This document shows positions 36,465 to 47,132 of a stretch of 64,000 nt of DNA, in pieces. The stretch's first letter is position 1, and every line of letters starts with the position of its first letter. The notes under the pieces are model-generated. The model did no database searches. It worked only from the letters and a program-made list of their open reading frames with translations, and was not told where the DNA came from. Position numbers and translations under genes: made by a program. The DNA comes from Aidingimonas halophila (GTDB lineage Bacteria > Pseudomonadota > Gammaproteobacteria > Pseudomonadales > Halomonadaceae). The stretch spans positions 62,001 through 126,000 of the forward strand of contig NZ_FNNI01000001.1 of assembly GCF_900106955.1 (NCBI RefSeq), given 5' to 3'.

Positions 36465-37279
36465 TGCGACTGATCTCTTTTAACATCAATGGAGTGAGAG
36501 CCCGACTTCATCAGCTCGAAGCCCTCATCGACAAGCACCGCCCTTTCCTGATCGGACTACAGGAGACCAAGGTCCAGGATGCCGACTTTCCCAGGGAGGC
36601 TATCGAGGCATTGGGCTACCATGTGAACTTCCATGGGCAGAAAGGGCATTATGGCGTCGCGATCCTCAGTCTCGAAGCGCCGGAGTCCGTTTTTCACGGT
36701 TTCCCCGATGACGAAGGGGATGCTCAACGCCGCATGATCGGGGCGCGGTTTCATCTCGCCAATGGTGAGGTCCTCACGGTCTGGAACGGTTACTTCCCTC
36801 AGGGGGAAAATATCGAGCATCCAGTGAAATTTCCGCACAAGGAACGCTTCTACGCACAACTGGCGAATCTTCTTGAGCACGCTCACCATCCTGACGACTA
36901 TCTAGCCGTGATGGGCGACTTCAATATCTCACCCGAAGATATTGATATCGGTATCGGGGAGACTAACCGTAAACGTTGGTTACGCGAGGGCAAGACGAGT
37001 TTCCAGCCGGTAGAGCGGGGATGGCTGGGCAAGATAAAAGCCTGGGGGCTCATGGACAGTTACCGGGTATGCCACCCTGAGGTGAATGACCGCTTCAGCT
37101 GGTTCGATTACCGCTCCAAAGGCTTTGAGAGAGAGCCAAAACGCGGTTTGCGGATCGATCACATCCTGGTGACCCGGTGTCTTGCCGACACCATCACCGA
37201 AGCAGGAATCGACTACGACTTGCGTGGAATGGAAAAACCTTCCGATCATGCCCCGGTCTGGACCGATCTCACTCTTTAA
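36461..37279 (+). CDS. xthA: Exodeoxyribonuclease III
   Basis: Main AP endonuclease and 3'-5' exonuclease of base-excision repair. EEP-fold motifs in order: SFNINGVRARL (residues 6-16), GLQETKVQD (catalytic Glu), VWNGYFPQG, MGDFNISPEDIDIG, SWFDYRS, LRIDHILVT and the SDHAPVW catalytic His near the C-terminus. 272 residues. Four-base overlap with the upstream small basic protein. The gene converges on tonB with a 12-bp gap. Confidence 0.95.
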   Translation: MMRLISFNINGVRARLHQLEALIDKHRPFLIGLQETKVQDADFPREAIEALGYHVNFHGQKGHYGVAILSLEAPESVFHGFPDDEGDAQRRMIGARFHLANGEVLTVWNGYFPQGENIEHPVKFPHKERFYAQLANLLEHAHHPDDYLAVMGDFNISPEDIDIGIGETNRKRWLREGKTSFQPVERGWLGKIKAWGLMDSYRVCHPEVNDRFSWFDYRSKGFEREPKRGLRIDHILVTRCLADTITEAGIDYDLRGMEKPSDHAPVWTDLTL

Positions 37280-37291
37280 TGCCCCTCCGGC

Positions 37292-38260
37292 CTAGCGCAA
37301 CTGGAATTCCAGGCGCTGGGTCGCCTGCCGAGGTTGATCGGCAGGCGAAAACTGCCAATCGGCTATCGCCTCCCGTGCCGCACGATCGAATACATTGCGG
37401 GGCTGTTCATCCACGACCTCGATGGAGCCGGCAGCAACACTGCCATCGGGATTGATCGTGAAGCGCACTTCCACATGCCCTTCGATACCCCGACGTTGCG
37501 CTCTGGCCGGATACTCGGGAGGTACTTGCTCGGTCGGCTGAGGAGATTCCTCGACACCCTGCTCCTCGGTATCCGACGCCGATTCCCCTTGTGAAGACTC
37601 CCCGGTGTCCTGGGCATCGGTCTCACTGGCCGAATCCATCGATTCAACACTCTCTGACTCCGGCTCGGGTTCAGGCTCGGGCTCGGGCTCTGGTTCGGGC
37701 TCTGGTTCGGGCTCTGGTTCGGGCTCTGGTTCGGGCTCTGGTTCGGGCTCTGGTTCGGGCTCTGGTTCAGGCTCTGGCTCGGGTTCAGGCTCGGGTTCAG
37801 GCTCGGGTTCAGGCTCTGGTTCAGGCTCTGGTTCTGGTTCTGGCTCTGGCTCTGGCTCTGGCTCGGGTTCAGGCTCTGGTTCAGGCTCTGGTTCAGGCTC
37901 TGGTTCAGGCTCTGGTTCAGGTTCTGGCTCTGGTTCGGGCTCGGGTTCTGGCTCGGGCTCTTCGACCTCCACCGGGCTTTCCAATTCCGGTGGAATCTCA
38001 AACGACTCTACAGCCGAAGACGATGCGGCTTCCGTCACCTCATCGACCGGTTCCACCTCCGGAGGATCGGCTGTGTCTTCCGCGCTGGATTCCGAGCTCT
38101 CCTCCGAGGCCGTCTTCGGTGCCGCTGCCAGACTCATCGGCCTGGCGATCTCTATCTCTTCGCGCTCCTCTTCGGGAGGAGCCACCAGCAATGCCAAAAG
38201 TGTGAAAAGCAGAATCGCGAGCAGCACGCCTCCCAGAACGGAGACCACGATACGCATCAA
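37292..38260 (-). CDS. tonB: TonB-like energy transducer with about 50 Glu-Pro repeats
   Basis: Couples the proton-motive force to outer-membrane receptors. Membrane anchor about residues 5-27 and a Ser/Glu-rich stretch to residue 100. Then 50 uninterrupted Glu-Pro pairs (residues 101-200), an acidic Ser/Glu linker, and the TonB C-terminal domain (about 245-322) with [21 protein letters not shown]. The usual Lys-Pro block is absent, so the whole rod is acidic. It is last in an operon with exbD2, exbB2 and the DUF3450-TtpC fusion, overlapping exbD2 by 4 bp. Confidence 0.92.
   Translation of the reverse strand: MMRIVVSVLGGVLLAILLFTLLALLVAPPEEEREEIEIARPMSLAAAPKTASEESSESSAEDTADPPEVEPVDEVTEAASSSAVESFEIPPELESPVEVEEPEPEPEPEPEPEPEPEPEPEPEPEPEPEPEPEPEPEPEPEPEPEPEPEPEPEPEPEPEPEPEPEPEPEPEPEPEPEPEPEPEPEPEPEPEPEPEPEPEPESESVESMDSASETDAQDTGESSQGESASDTEEQGVEESPQPTEQVPPEYPARAQRRGIEGHVEVRFTINPDGSVAAGSIEVVDEQPRNVFDRAAREAIADWQFSPADQPRQATQRLEFQLR
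37661..37960. repeat. Hexanucleotide tandem repeat, 50 units (NGGYTC)
   Basis: 300 bp made of 6-bp units NGGCTC or NGGTTC with no break. On the minus strand these read as GAR-CCN (Glu-Pro) codons in tonB. Higher-order structure is visible: seven perfect copies of the 12-mer GGGCTCTGGTTC (37685-37768) and four copies of AGGCTCTGGTTC (37871-37918). These point to recent expansion by slippage or unequal crossing-over. Confidence 0.95.
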
Positions 38261-38664
38261 TTAGCTCCCCGACTCGCCGCTACTGCCACGTTTTCCACAC
38301 CGGATTCACGTAGGCGATCCATGACCTCGACCAATACGCCTGTCGTCGCTTCCCGATCCGCCTGTACCACCACACTACCTTCATCACTGACCAGATCCGC
38401 CACCCTTTCACCGACACGATGCTGATCGATCGCCTCGCCATCGACCCACACGGCACCTTCCGGATTGATGGCCACCATCACTTGCGCCTCAGGCCGCGGC
38501 GACGCCTCCGACGATTCCGGCCGGTCGATTTCGATGCCGCTTTCCTTGACGAAGCTAGTCGTCACGATAAAGAAGATCAGCATGATAAAGACCACATCGA
38601 GCATCGGTGTAAGATTCACTTCACCGGTATCTTCATCGTGGCCGTTCAAGCGGCGTCTACGCAT
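38257..38664 (-). CDS. exbD: ExbD-type biopolymer transport protein
   Basis: 135 residues, with one N-terminal membrane helix (about residues 19-39, in [17 protein letters not shown] with the proton-path Asp) and a periplasmic domain. The start codon used is the ATG at 38664, with GGAGG 7 nt upstream; an open frame further 5' overlaps exbB2 and is not used. It belongs to the ExbD2 type of TonB2 systems. It overlaps exbB2 by 8 bp and tonB by 4 bp. Confidence 0.92.
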   Translation of the reverse strand: MRRRRLNGHDEDTGEVNLTPMLDVVFIMLIFFIVTTSFVKESGIEIDRPESSEASPRPEAQVMVAINPEGAVWVDGEAIDQHRVGERVADLVSDEGSVVVQADREATTGVLVEVMDRLRESGVENVAVAASRGAN

Positions 38665-39211
38665 GTGCGTCCTCCACAGCACGAGCCATGCGGTCGTGAA
38701 GCCGCTGGTCTTCGCGACGGATAAGCTGTTCGAGCCGACTGACGAATAGCAGCCCCAATACCGCAACGGCCATGCCTGTCAATGTCGGTAGCGTTGCCCT
38801 GGCGACCCCATCGGCCATGGCGCGTGCTTGACTGATCTCACTGACAGCCAGGCTATCGAATACCGTAATCATGCCGGTCACCGTGCCCAATAATCCGAGC
38901 AACGGACAAACACCGACCAGGTATTTCAACCATGGCAAGGGCCGACGTAGCCGAGCCAACAGCTCGCTCGTCCAGACTTCACGGAGCGTCAAAGCACTCC
39001 AACTGGTGTGATCGGTACGAGCCACCCATCGCCGGATCAGAGCACGCCGCGCCCGACGGTGGGTCAGGCGTATATACCACCATCGCTCGAAGATCATACT
39101 GAAGAGCACAACGGCAACGATGGCTATCAGCCAAAGTACCGGCCCGCCAGCATCGAACAATCTCGCCAACGGCGCGAATGGGGCATTCCACTCAGACCAG
39201 GGCATGGGCAT
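38657..39211 (-). CDS. exbB: ExbB2-type MotA/TolQ/ExbB proton channel
   Basis: About 184 residues with three membrane helices (about residues 22-42, 100-122 and 145-165). The ExbB/TolQ signature LLGLLGTVTGMI and the later LPTLTGMAVAVLGLLFV are present. The short soluble loops match ExbB2 proteins. Start ATG at 39211, inside the end of the upstream gene; an ATG two codons later is equally possible. Forms the channel with the ExbD protein. Confidence 0.9.
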   Translation of the reverse strand: MPMPWSEWNAPFAPLARLFDAGGPVLWLIAIVAVVLFSMIFERWWYIRLTHRRARRALIRRWVARTDHTSWSALTLREVWTSELLARLRRPLPWLKYLVGVCPLLGLLGTVTGMITVFDSLAVSEISQARAMADGVARATLPTLTGMAVAVLGLLFVSRLEQLIRREDQRLHDRMARAVEDAHA

Positions 39212-40943
39212 CGCTACGATGTTCCGATTCCTGTCGTATGGTTTCCAGGCGGCTGGCAAGAACGGCACTGGCACGGCCTTCGAGAATACCGATCAAGCGC
39301 CGGCTGCGACTCGACAGGGCCGTATGTGCAAATAGCAGTGGCACGGCGGTAATGAGACCCAGCACGGTTGTCACCAATGCCTGGCTAATGCCACCCGCCA
39401 TCAGTTGGGGATCGCCAGTGCCATACACGGTGATCGACTGGAACGTCACGATCATGCCCGTGACGGTGCCCAACAACCCCAGCAATGGAGCGACTGCTGC
39501 GAGCAACTTGACCAGTGGTTGGCCACGTTCGAGCTTCGGCTGTTCCGCCAGCAACGCTTCATCAAGACGAGCTTCCAGTGCTTCCGGCGCATGCCCTGCA
39601 TCAAGTGAAAAGAAACGGCGCAGCACGCGGCCCAGGGGATTGTCCTGACTCAAGCGATCGAGATTTCCCAGTTGGCGCCGTAACAGCAGACTGACACGGA
39701 GCAGGTACAGATATTGTCCCAGAGCGACCAATAACCCCAATCCGCCAAGGCCGACAATCACGTATCCAACCACGCCTCCCTGGTGGAAACGATCCAGCAG
39801 GCTGGGTTGTTGAGCCAAGGCTTCCAGCACACGCCCGTCACTGGGGTCCATCGGTATCCGGCTTCCCTGCCCTTCGGAGTACACCCGTATCTGCTCGTGC
39901 GCAGCCGAAGGGAGGCCCTCGACAACCCGTAACCGGGCAGACGCTTCACCGACATCTCGCTCAGCAATCGATAACAAGTCATCGCCTGCCACCGCCTGGA
40001 TTCCGCCCAGGCGGATGACATCGCGAGATTCAATGGCACCGCGACTGTCCACCACATCCGCTTCAAAATGCCGAATGCGTCCGGTTTCCTCGGCAAGGCC
40101 GCGTAAGGAAGACAACACCATGGCCGCACTTCGAGTGTCGGGCACCTGCGCTTCATCCAAGCGTGGCGGCAAGCCGGCGATGCCGCCATGCAACACCCAG
40201 GTATCATTCAAACTGTCACGCAGGTCGCCGGCTTCGCTGACCGCCGCCGACAGGATCGCTTCGGTTTCATCCTCCTGGAACAGAGCCTCATCGACAGGTG
40301 CATTCAGTAGCTCAGCAGCCCCCGTTCCCAGTTCGGCATAGCCATCAGGATCATTATCGACAGATAGAGGGAGTGTCAGCAGCTCAGGGGCACGACGTTC
40401 CTGACTGACTTGTATCGCCTTTTTCAACTCGGCGAGATCATCATCCTCGAGAGATCTCCAATCCCCCTGTTCCACTTGCCAGACGCCGCCTTCATTACCG
40501 TCCGGTGTCAGGTAGTAGAAACCAATACGGCCGATGCGCAGATACTCCACCTCGCGTCGATCATCACCTACCAGCAGTCCACGCCAGCTATCCATTTCCC
40601 GGCCATAGTCCAGCTCACTGCGCCAGGCACTCAATAAGCGTTCGTAGAGAGCCGGCGTCACGCCCGTCGTTTCCAACTGATGTTCAAGTTCATTGACGCG
40701 AGCTTGTCGCTCATCATTCAGGAACGGCATATCGTCTTCGATGAACGCTTCCAACGAACGGACGCTATTGACCGTCTCCATCATCAACGGGGACATCCAG
40801 GCCAGTGCGGACACCTCCACACGCGGCGAGTCTTCCTCTTGAGCTTGAGCGAGAGCGGTACTTGCGCTCAGACACCATAGCAACACGATCAACAGCCCTA
40901 ACTCGGGACGGATCGTGTAACTCCCTCGTTTGCTACGAAACAC
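39192..40943 (-). CDS. DUF3450-TtpC fusion: MotA/TolQ/ExbB channel with periplasmic DUF3450-like domain
   Basis: 583 residues. GTG start with AGGAG 6 nt upstream, and a signal peptide ending about ALAQA (residue 34). Residues 50-195 look like the globular part of DUF3450 (ERxxRxxxLE, SAWRSELDYG, LRIGRIGFYYLTPDG, APELLTLPLS). Residues 225-385 resemble the TtpC periplasmic domain, ending DPSDGRVLEALAQQPSLLDRFHQGG. Residues 390-583 are an ExbB-like three-helix domain with LLGLLGTVTGMI and GGISQALVTTVLGL. In Vibrio-type TonB2 loci DUF3450 and TtpC are separate genes, both with N-terminal coiled coils that are missing here. First gene of the operon. Confidence 0.8.
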   Translation of the reverse strand: MFRSKRGSYTIRPELGLLIVLLWCLSASTALAQAQEEDSPRVEVSALAWMSPLMMETVNSVRSLEAFIEDDMPFLNDERQARVNELEHQLETTGVTPALYERLLSAWRSELDYGREMDSWRGLLVGDDRREVEYLRIGRIGFYYLTPDGNEGGVWQVEQGDWRSLEDDDLAELKKAIQVSQERRAPELLTLPLSVDNDPDGYAELGTGAAELLNAPVDEALFQEDETEAILSAAVSEAGDLRDSLNDTWVLHGGIAGLPPRLDEAQVPDTRSAAMVLSSLRGLAEETGRIRHFEADVVDSRGAIESRDVIRLGGIQAVAGDDLLSIAERDVGEASARLRVVEGLPSAAHEQIRVYSEGQGSRIPMDPSDGRVLEALAQQPSLLDRFHQGGVVGYVIVGLGGLGLLVALGQYLYLLRVSLLLRRQLGNLDRLSQDNPLGRVLRRFFSLDAGHAPEALEARLDEALLAEQPKLERGQPLVKLLAAVAPLLGLLGTVTGMIVTFQSITVYGTGDPQLMAGGISQALVTTVLGLITAVPLLFAHTALSSRSRRLIGILEGRASAVLASRLETIRQESEHRSDAHALV

Positions 40944-41036
40944 TGTCGTCTCCTGCCCTTATGAGCTCAGGTAAGGCTATGCATCATGCCATATGTGGAC
41001 GCACTTTCAAACACTAATGGTTCTCAATAAAAAATA

Positions 41037-41068
41037 TGAAAACAAAAACACCGGCCCTGGGACCGGTG
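41037..41068 (-). terminator. Rho-independent terminator of etfBA
   Basis: On the minus strand CACCGG...CCGGTG forms the stem 31 bp after the etfA stop and is followed by TTTTTGTTTT. Confidence 0.85.
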
Positions 41069-41098
41069 CTATACATGCTTCGTTTCAGGTCAACGATG

Positions 41099-42037
41099 TC
41101 AGAGCTTGCTTTCCAACTCCGGCAGGGCCTCGAACAGATCGGCAACCAGACCATAATCGGCGACCTGGAAGATCGGCGCTTCGTCATCCTTGTTGATGGC
41201 GACAATCACCTTGGAATCTTTCATTCCCGCCAGGTGCTGGATGGCACCGCTGATGCCAACGGCGATATACAGATCCGGCGCAACGATCTTGCCGGTCTGC
41301 CCCACTTGCATGTCGTTGGGTACGAAGCCGGCGTCTACCGCCGCACGCGATGCGCCGATCGCGGCTCCCAGCTTGTCGGCGATGCCCTCCAGCAGCTTGA
41401 AATTCTCGCCATTCCCCATGCCTCGGCCGCCTGAGATGACGACTTTGGCGCTGCCGAGTTCCGGCCGATCACCGGTTGCCAGTTCCTCGCTCACGAACGA
41501 GGACAGCGTATTCTCGACCACCGTATCCACCGCTTCGATAGTGGCGGACGGGCCCTCGCCCACTGCATCGAAGGCTGTTGCTCGCACGGTGACCACTTTC
41601 AGTGCATCGCCACTGCGCACGGTGGCAATGGCATTCCCGGCATAGATGGGTCGCTTGAACGTATCCGCTCCTGCCACGGCGATGACGTCCGACAACTGAG
41701 AAACGTCCTTCAGTGCGGCCACCCGTGGCAGGACATTCTTGCCAGTGGTGGAAGCTGCCGCCAGTACGTGGCTATACTCTTCAGCCAACGAGGCGATCAG
41801 CTCGGCCGTCGGTTCCGCCAGTTGATGTGCATAAACGGCGTTATCCGCCACTCGCACCTTACTGACACCGTCAAGTCCGGCTGCACTCTCGGCCACCGCC
41901 TGCACGCCGTCACCAATCACCAGCAACTCGATATCGCCGCCACCGGCCTGCTGGATCTGTTGGGCCGCTGCTACCACATGGGCAGTAGCGTCAGCGAGTT
42001 GCCCATCGTGATGCTCTGCAATGACCAGTATGCTCAT
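41099..42037 (-). CDS. etfA: Electron transfer flavoprotein alpha subunit
   Basis: FAD-binding subunit of the ETF heterodimer, which takes electrons from acyl-CoA and other dehydrogenases. 312 residues. The C-terminal FAD domain carries [44 protein letters not shown] and [13 protein letters not shown]. The start overlaps the etfB stop by 4 bp. A terminator follows at 41037-41068. Confidence 0.96.
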   Translation of the reverse strand: MSILVIAEHHDGQLADATAHVVAAAQQIQQAGGGDIELLVIGDGVQAVAESAAGLDGVSKVRVADNAVYAHQLAEPTAELIASLAEEYSHVLAAASTTGKNVLPRVAALKDVSQLSDVIAVAGADTFKRPIYAGNAIATVRSGDALKVVTVRATAFDAVGEGPSATIEAVDTVVENTLSSFVSEELATGDRPELGSAKVVISGGRGMGNGENFKLLEGIADKLGAAIGASRAAVDAGFVPNDMQVGQTGKIVAPDLYIAVGISGAIQHLAGMKDSKVIVAINKDDEAPIFQVADYGLVADLFEALPELESKL

Positions 42038-42786
42038 GAGATCACCTTGGCTTCGTTCTTGAGTTTATCCACAAGCTCATCGACCGAGCTCACCTTGACA
42101 CCACCTTCACGCTCGGCCGGCGTTTCGACCTTGAGCAACTCCACGTTGGCCGACGTTTCGACACCCAGATCGGACGGTGACTTGGTATCGATCGTTTTCT
42201 TCTTGGCCTTCATGATATCGGGCAGTTTGGCGTAACGCGGCTCATTCAGGCGCAAGTCGGTCGTCACCACTGCAGGCAGCGACAGTTCAAGCGTCTGCAG
42301 GCCCCCATCGATCTCACGCGTGACACGGAGCTTGTCGTCTTCAACCTGAATTTCGGATGCGAACGTGCCCTGAGGCTGGCCGGTCAACGCCGCCAACATC
42401 TGGCCGGTCTGATTATTGTCGGTGTCAATGGCCTGCTTGCCGAGCAGCGTCAAACCGGGCTGCTCTTCTTCCACCACCTTGGCAAGCAGTTTGGCCGCCA
42501 CCGCCGATTCCACCTTGTCGTCGGTTTCGATGTGGATGGCACGATCGGCCCCCAACGCCAAGGCAGTGCGCAACTGCTCCTGAGCCGCCTTGGGTCCCAC
42601 GGTGACTGCCACGATTTCACTGGCGACTCCCCGTTCCTTGAGACGCACCGCCTCTTCCACGGCGATCTCACAGAAAGGGTTCATGGCCATCTTGACGTTG
42701 GTGAGATCAACGTCGGTATTATCCGCTTTGACACGGACCTTGACGTTATAATCAATGACGCGTTTGACCGCGACCAGTACTTTCAT
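42034..42786 (-). CDS. etfB: Electron transfer flavoprotein beta subunit
   Basis: AMP-binding ETF subunit that interacts with dehydrogenase partners. 250 residues. Signatures: [50 protein letters not shown] and [20 protein letters not shown] (ETF beta signature), with the recognition loop. ATG at 42786. A PsrA-like box lies 44 bp upstream. Confidence 0.96.
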   Translation of the reverse strand: MKVLVAVKRVIDYNVKVRVKADNTDVDLTNVKMAMNPFCEIAVEEAVRLKERGVASEIVAVTVGPKAAQEQLRTALALGADRAIHIETDDKVESAVAAKLLAKVVEEEQPGLTLLGKQAIDTDNNQTGQMLAALTGQPQGTFASEIQVEDDKLRVTREIDGGLQTLELSLPAVVTTDLRLNEPRYAKLPDIMKAKKKTIDTKSPSDLGVETSANVELLKVETPAEREGGVKVSSVDELVDKLKNEAKVIS

Positions 42787-42824
42787 GATGTCCTCGCTGG
42801 GTAAGTGAAAGCGAACCTTGACTC

Positions 42825-42846
42825 GTTAGGAAACCAGGTTTCTAAC
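42825..42846. promoter_or_regulatory. PsrA-like operator upstream of etfBA
   Basis: GAAAC-CAG-GTTTC (42830-42842) fits the Pseudomonas PsrA consensus (G/C)AAAC-N2-4-GTTT(G/C). It is extended to an imperfect palindrome GTTAGGAAAC / GTTTCTAAC. It sits 44 bp before the etfB start, where a repressor could block transcription. Confidence 0.55.
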
Positions 42847-42881
42847 GGCCGGCTGATAGCTTCGAACGCCAATGATACACG

Positions 42882-42902
42882 AGCATCCGAAGGATGCTCG
42901 GA
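42882..42902. repeat. 9-bp perfect hairpin in the etf spacer
   Basis: CGAGCATCC-GAA-GGATGCTCG: a perfect 9-bp stem with a 3-nt loop and no T-run after it on either strand. Role unknown; operator or transcript structure are both possible. Confidence 0.5.
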
Positions 42903-43107
42903 CTGGAACCGGCGTCAACATTGACCGGCATGACGATGTTATATCCCGTTTCCCCCATAACCGAACGGGCTCAGCCCATCAAGGCGACGTAATCTGCCAC
43001 AGCTGGACTACCGACGACAAATCGTCATGCCATACCCGCTAAGCAGCGGGAGACTTCCTCAACTGCCATATCCTGGCACTACAACTAGCACGGGAATTGC
43101 CATGGGG

Positions 43108-43121
43108 CAAACGACCGTTTA
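43108..43121. promoter_or_regulatory. Second PsrA-like box upstream of etfD
   Basis: CAAAC-GACC-GTTTA matches (G/C)AAAC-N4-GTTT(G/C) except for the last base. It lies about 175 bp upstream of the ETF:quinone oxidoreductase start, on the other side of the spacer from the first box. Confidence 0.4.
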
Positions 43122-43293
43122 AATTCTTATCGATCATGACGGCTACTCAGTGCCGCGTCTATCACGCACAATACTCCTATATACATACAGGCTGAAGTGA
43201 CACGGCCCCCATATCATACGAATAAGCGGACCGAATTGCACCGTAGGTGCAGGCCGAGCATGCTGAACAAGCAATGATGAGAGGAGACAAGCG

Positions 43294-44945
43294 GTGGAAC
43301 AGGTAGAGCGAGAATCCATGGACTTCGATGTCGTCATCGTCGGAGCCGGCCCATCAGGGTTGTCGGCCGCCTGCCGGCTGATGCAGCAAGCCAATACAGC
43401 AGAGCAGGAATTGAGCGTCTGTGTCGTCGAGAAGGGCTCCGAAGTCGGCGCACACATTCTCTCAGGCGCGGTCTTCGAACCCAGCGCCTTGAATGAACTG
43501 TTTCCCGACTGGCAGGAAAGAAATGCGCCGCTGACTACGCCGGCAATGCGCGACGAAGTCTACCTTCTCAAGGATGCCGAAAAAGCCCAGAAGCTGCCCA
43601 ATGCGCTGGTACCGAAGACCATGCACAACACGGGGGGTGATACGACTCGTTATGTCATCAGTGCGGGTAATCTATGCCGCTGGTTGGCCGAACAGGCGGA
43701 AGCCCTGGGAGTTGAAATATTCCCCGGCTTCGCGGCTCAGGAAGTCCTGTACGATGAGGGCAATACGGTTCGCGGCATTCTGATCGGCGACATGGGGGTC
43801 GGTGCCGACGGTCAGCCGAAGGACGGTCATATGCCGGGCATGGAATTGCGCGCCAAATATACGTTGTTTGCCGAAGGCGCACGGGGTCATCTCGGTAAAG
43901 AGCTGATTCAGACATTCCGCCTCGATGATGGCAAGGATCCTCAGCACTACGGTATCGGGCTCAAGGAGTTGTGGGATGTCCCTGCTGACCGGCACGAGCC
44001 CGGCCTGATCTTGCACGGATCGGGATGGCCGCTCGACACGAATGCCCACGGCGGTTGGTTCCTCTATCATGCCGAAAATCAGCAGGTAGTGGTCGGACTG
44101 ATTCTAGACCTCTCCTACGAGAACCCGTATCTGTCTCCTTTCGACGAATTCCAGCGCATGAAGCATCACCCTCTGCTCAGGCAGTATCTCGAGGGTGGAT
44201 CCCGGGTTGCCTATGGCGCGCGGGCGATTGCCAAAGGGGGACTCAACAGTCTGCCGAAGATGACCTTTCCCGGCGGCCTCCTGATTGGATGTGATGCCGG
44301 AACGCTCAACTTTGCCAAGATCAAGGGACTTCACACCGCCATGAAGTCAGGCATGGTGGCGGCAGAGGCCGTGTATGAAGCGATTGCCGACGGTGACGAC
44401 GGTGGACGAGAGCTGACAGCCTTCACGGACAAATGGCAAACCAGCTGGGCCTACCGCGAACTCGAAGCCAGCCGTAACTTCGGTCCTGCCATCCACAAGT
44501 ACGGCACAGTCGGTGGTGGCGCCTACAACTTCCTCGACCAATTGCTCGGAGGCAAACTGCCTACCGTTCGCGATACCGTCCCCGATCATGCTCGACTCAA
44601 ACCCGTAGCCGAGTGTCGAAAAATCGACTACCCCAAACCGGATGGCAAGCTCTCCTTCGACAAACCCTCTTCGGTGTTTCTATCCAATACCAATCATGAA
44701 GAGGATCAGCCCTGTCATCTCAAGCTGACGGATCCGGACTTGCCAATCCGTGACAACCTGCCGACCTATGACGAACCGGCTCAACGCTACTGCCCGGTGG
44801 GTGTCTACGAGGTCGTGGAGGACGACGATGGTACACCCCGCTTTCAGATCAATTTCCAGAATTGCATTCACTGCAAGACATGCGACATCAAGGACCCTGC
44901 CCAGAACATCACCTGGGTGGCCCCGGAGGGTGGTGGCGGACCGAA

Positions 44946-44961
<16 letters not shown>
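43294..44961 (+). CDS. etfD: Electron transfer flavoprotein:ubiquinone oxidoreductase
   Basis: Membrane-associated FAD and [4Fe-4S] protein that passes electrons from ETF to ubiquinone. FAD motif VIVGAGPSGLSA (about residues 13-24), a ubiquinone-binding region with LGKELIQTF, and C-terminal cluster cysteines in CPVGVYE and CIHCKTCDIKDPAQNI. The last residues GGGGPNYPNM are typical. 555 residues. GTG start with GAGGAG 7 nt upstream; an ATG at 43318 is the alternative. Its 3' end overlaps the convergent wbpE by 16 bp. Confidence 0.95.
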
Positions 44962-47065
<2,104 letters not shown>

Positions 47066-47078
47066 TTATGGCTTGGTA

Positions 47079-47092
47079 TACGCTTTAGCGTA
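47079..47092. repeat. Short palindrome upstream of wbpB
   Basis: TACGCT-TT-AGCGTA, a 6-bp stem with a 2-nt centre, 59 bp before wbpB and 41 bp after the sseA stop. Possible operator; no known match. Confidence 0.25.
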
Positions 47093-47132
47093 GTGCCCGA
47101 TCAGGAATGCCGCACCTGGTCTGAGTCCATCA

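Larger units (their letters stand above)
42787..43293. other. 507-bp regulatory spacer between divergent etfBA and etfD
   Basis: No gene is seen in this stretch. It holds two PsrA-like operators (42830-42842 and 43108-43121), a 9-bp hairpin (42882-42902), and smaller inverted repeats CCCGCT-AAGC-AGCGGG-like near 43037 and GCACC-GTA-GGTGC near 43240. Its size and repeat content suggest two separate promoters under shared control. Confidence 0.5.

Noticed and set aside
37363-38001. 212-codon minus-strand frame rich in Gln, Asn and Ser
   Set aside because: Shifted reading of the same tonB repeat, with no domain features and no proper start context.
37605-38264. 219-codon plus-strand frame coding for a long Gly-Ser repeat
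   Set aside because: It is the mirror of the tonB hexanucleotide repeat. Several frames stay open because the unit contains no stop; the TonB frame has the membrane anchor and conserved C-terminal domain.
41000-41098. Fur box before the TonB operon
   Set aside because: No GATAATGATAATCATTATC-like sequence found upstream of the GTG start, so iron control by Fur is not supported here.
43143-43457. 104-codon minus-strand frame before and into etfD
   Set aside because: Overlaps the etfD start and FAD motif; composition looks random.
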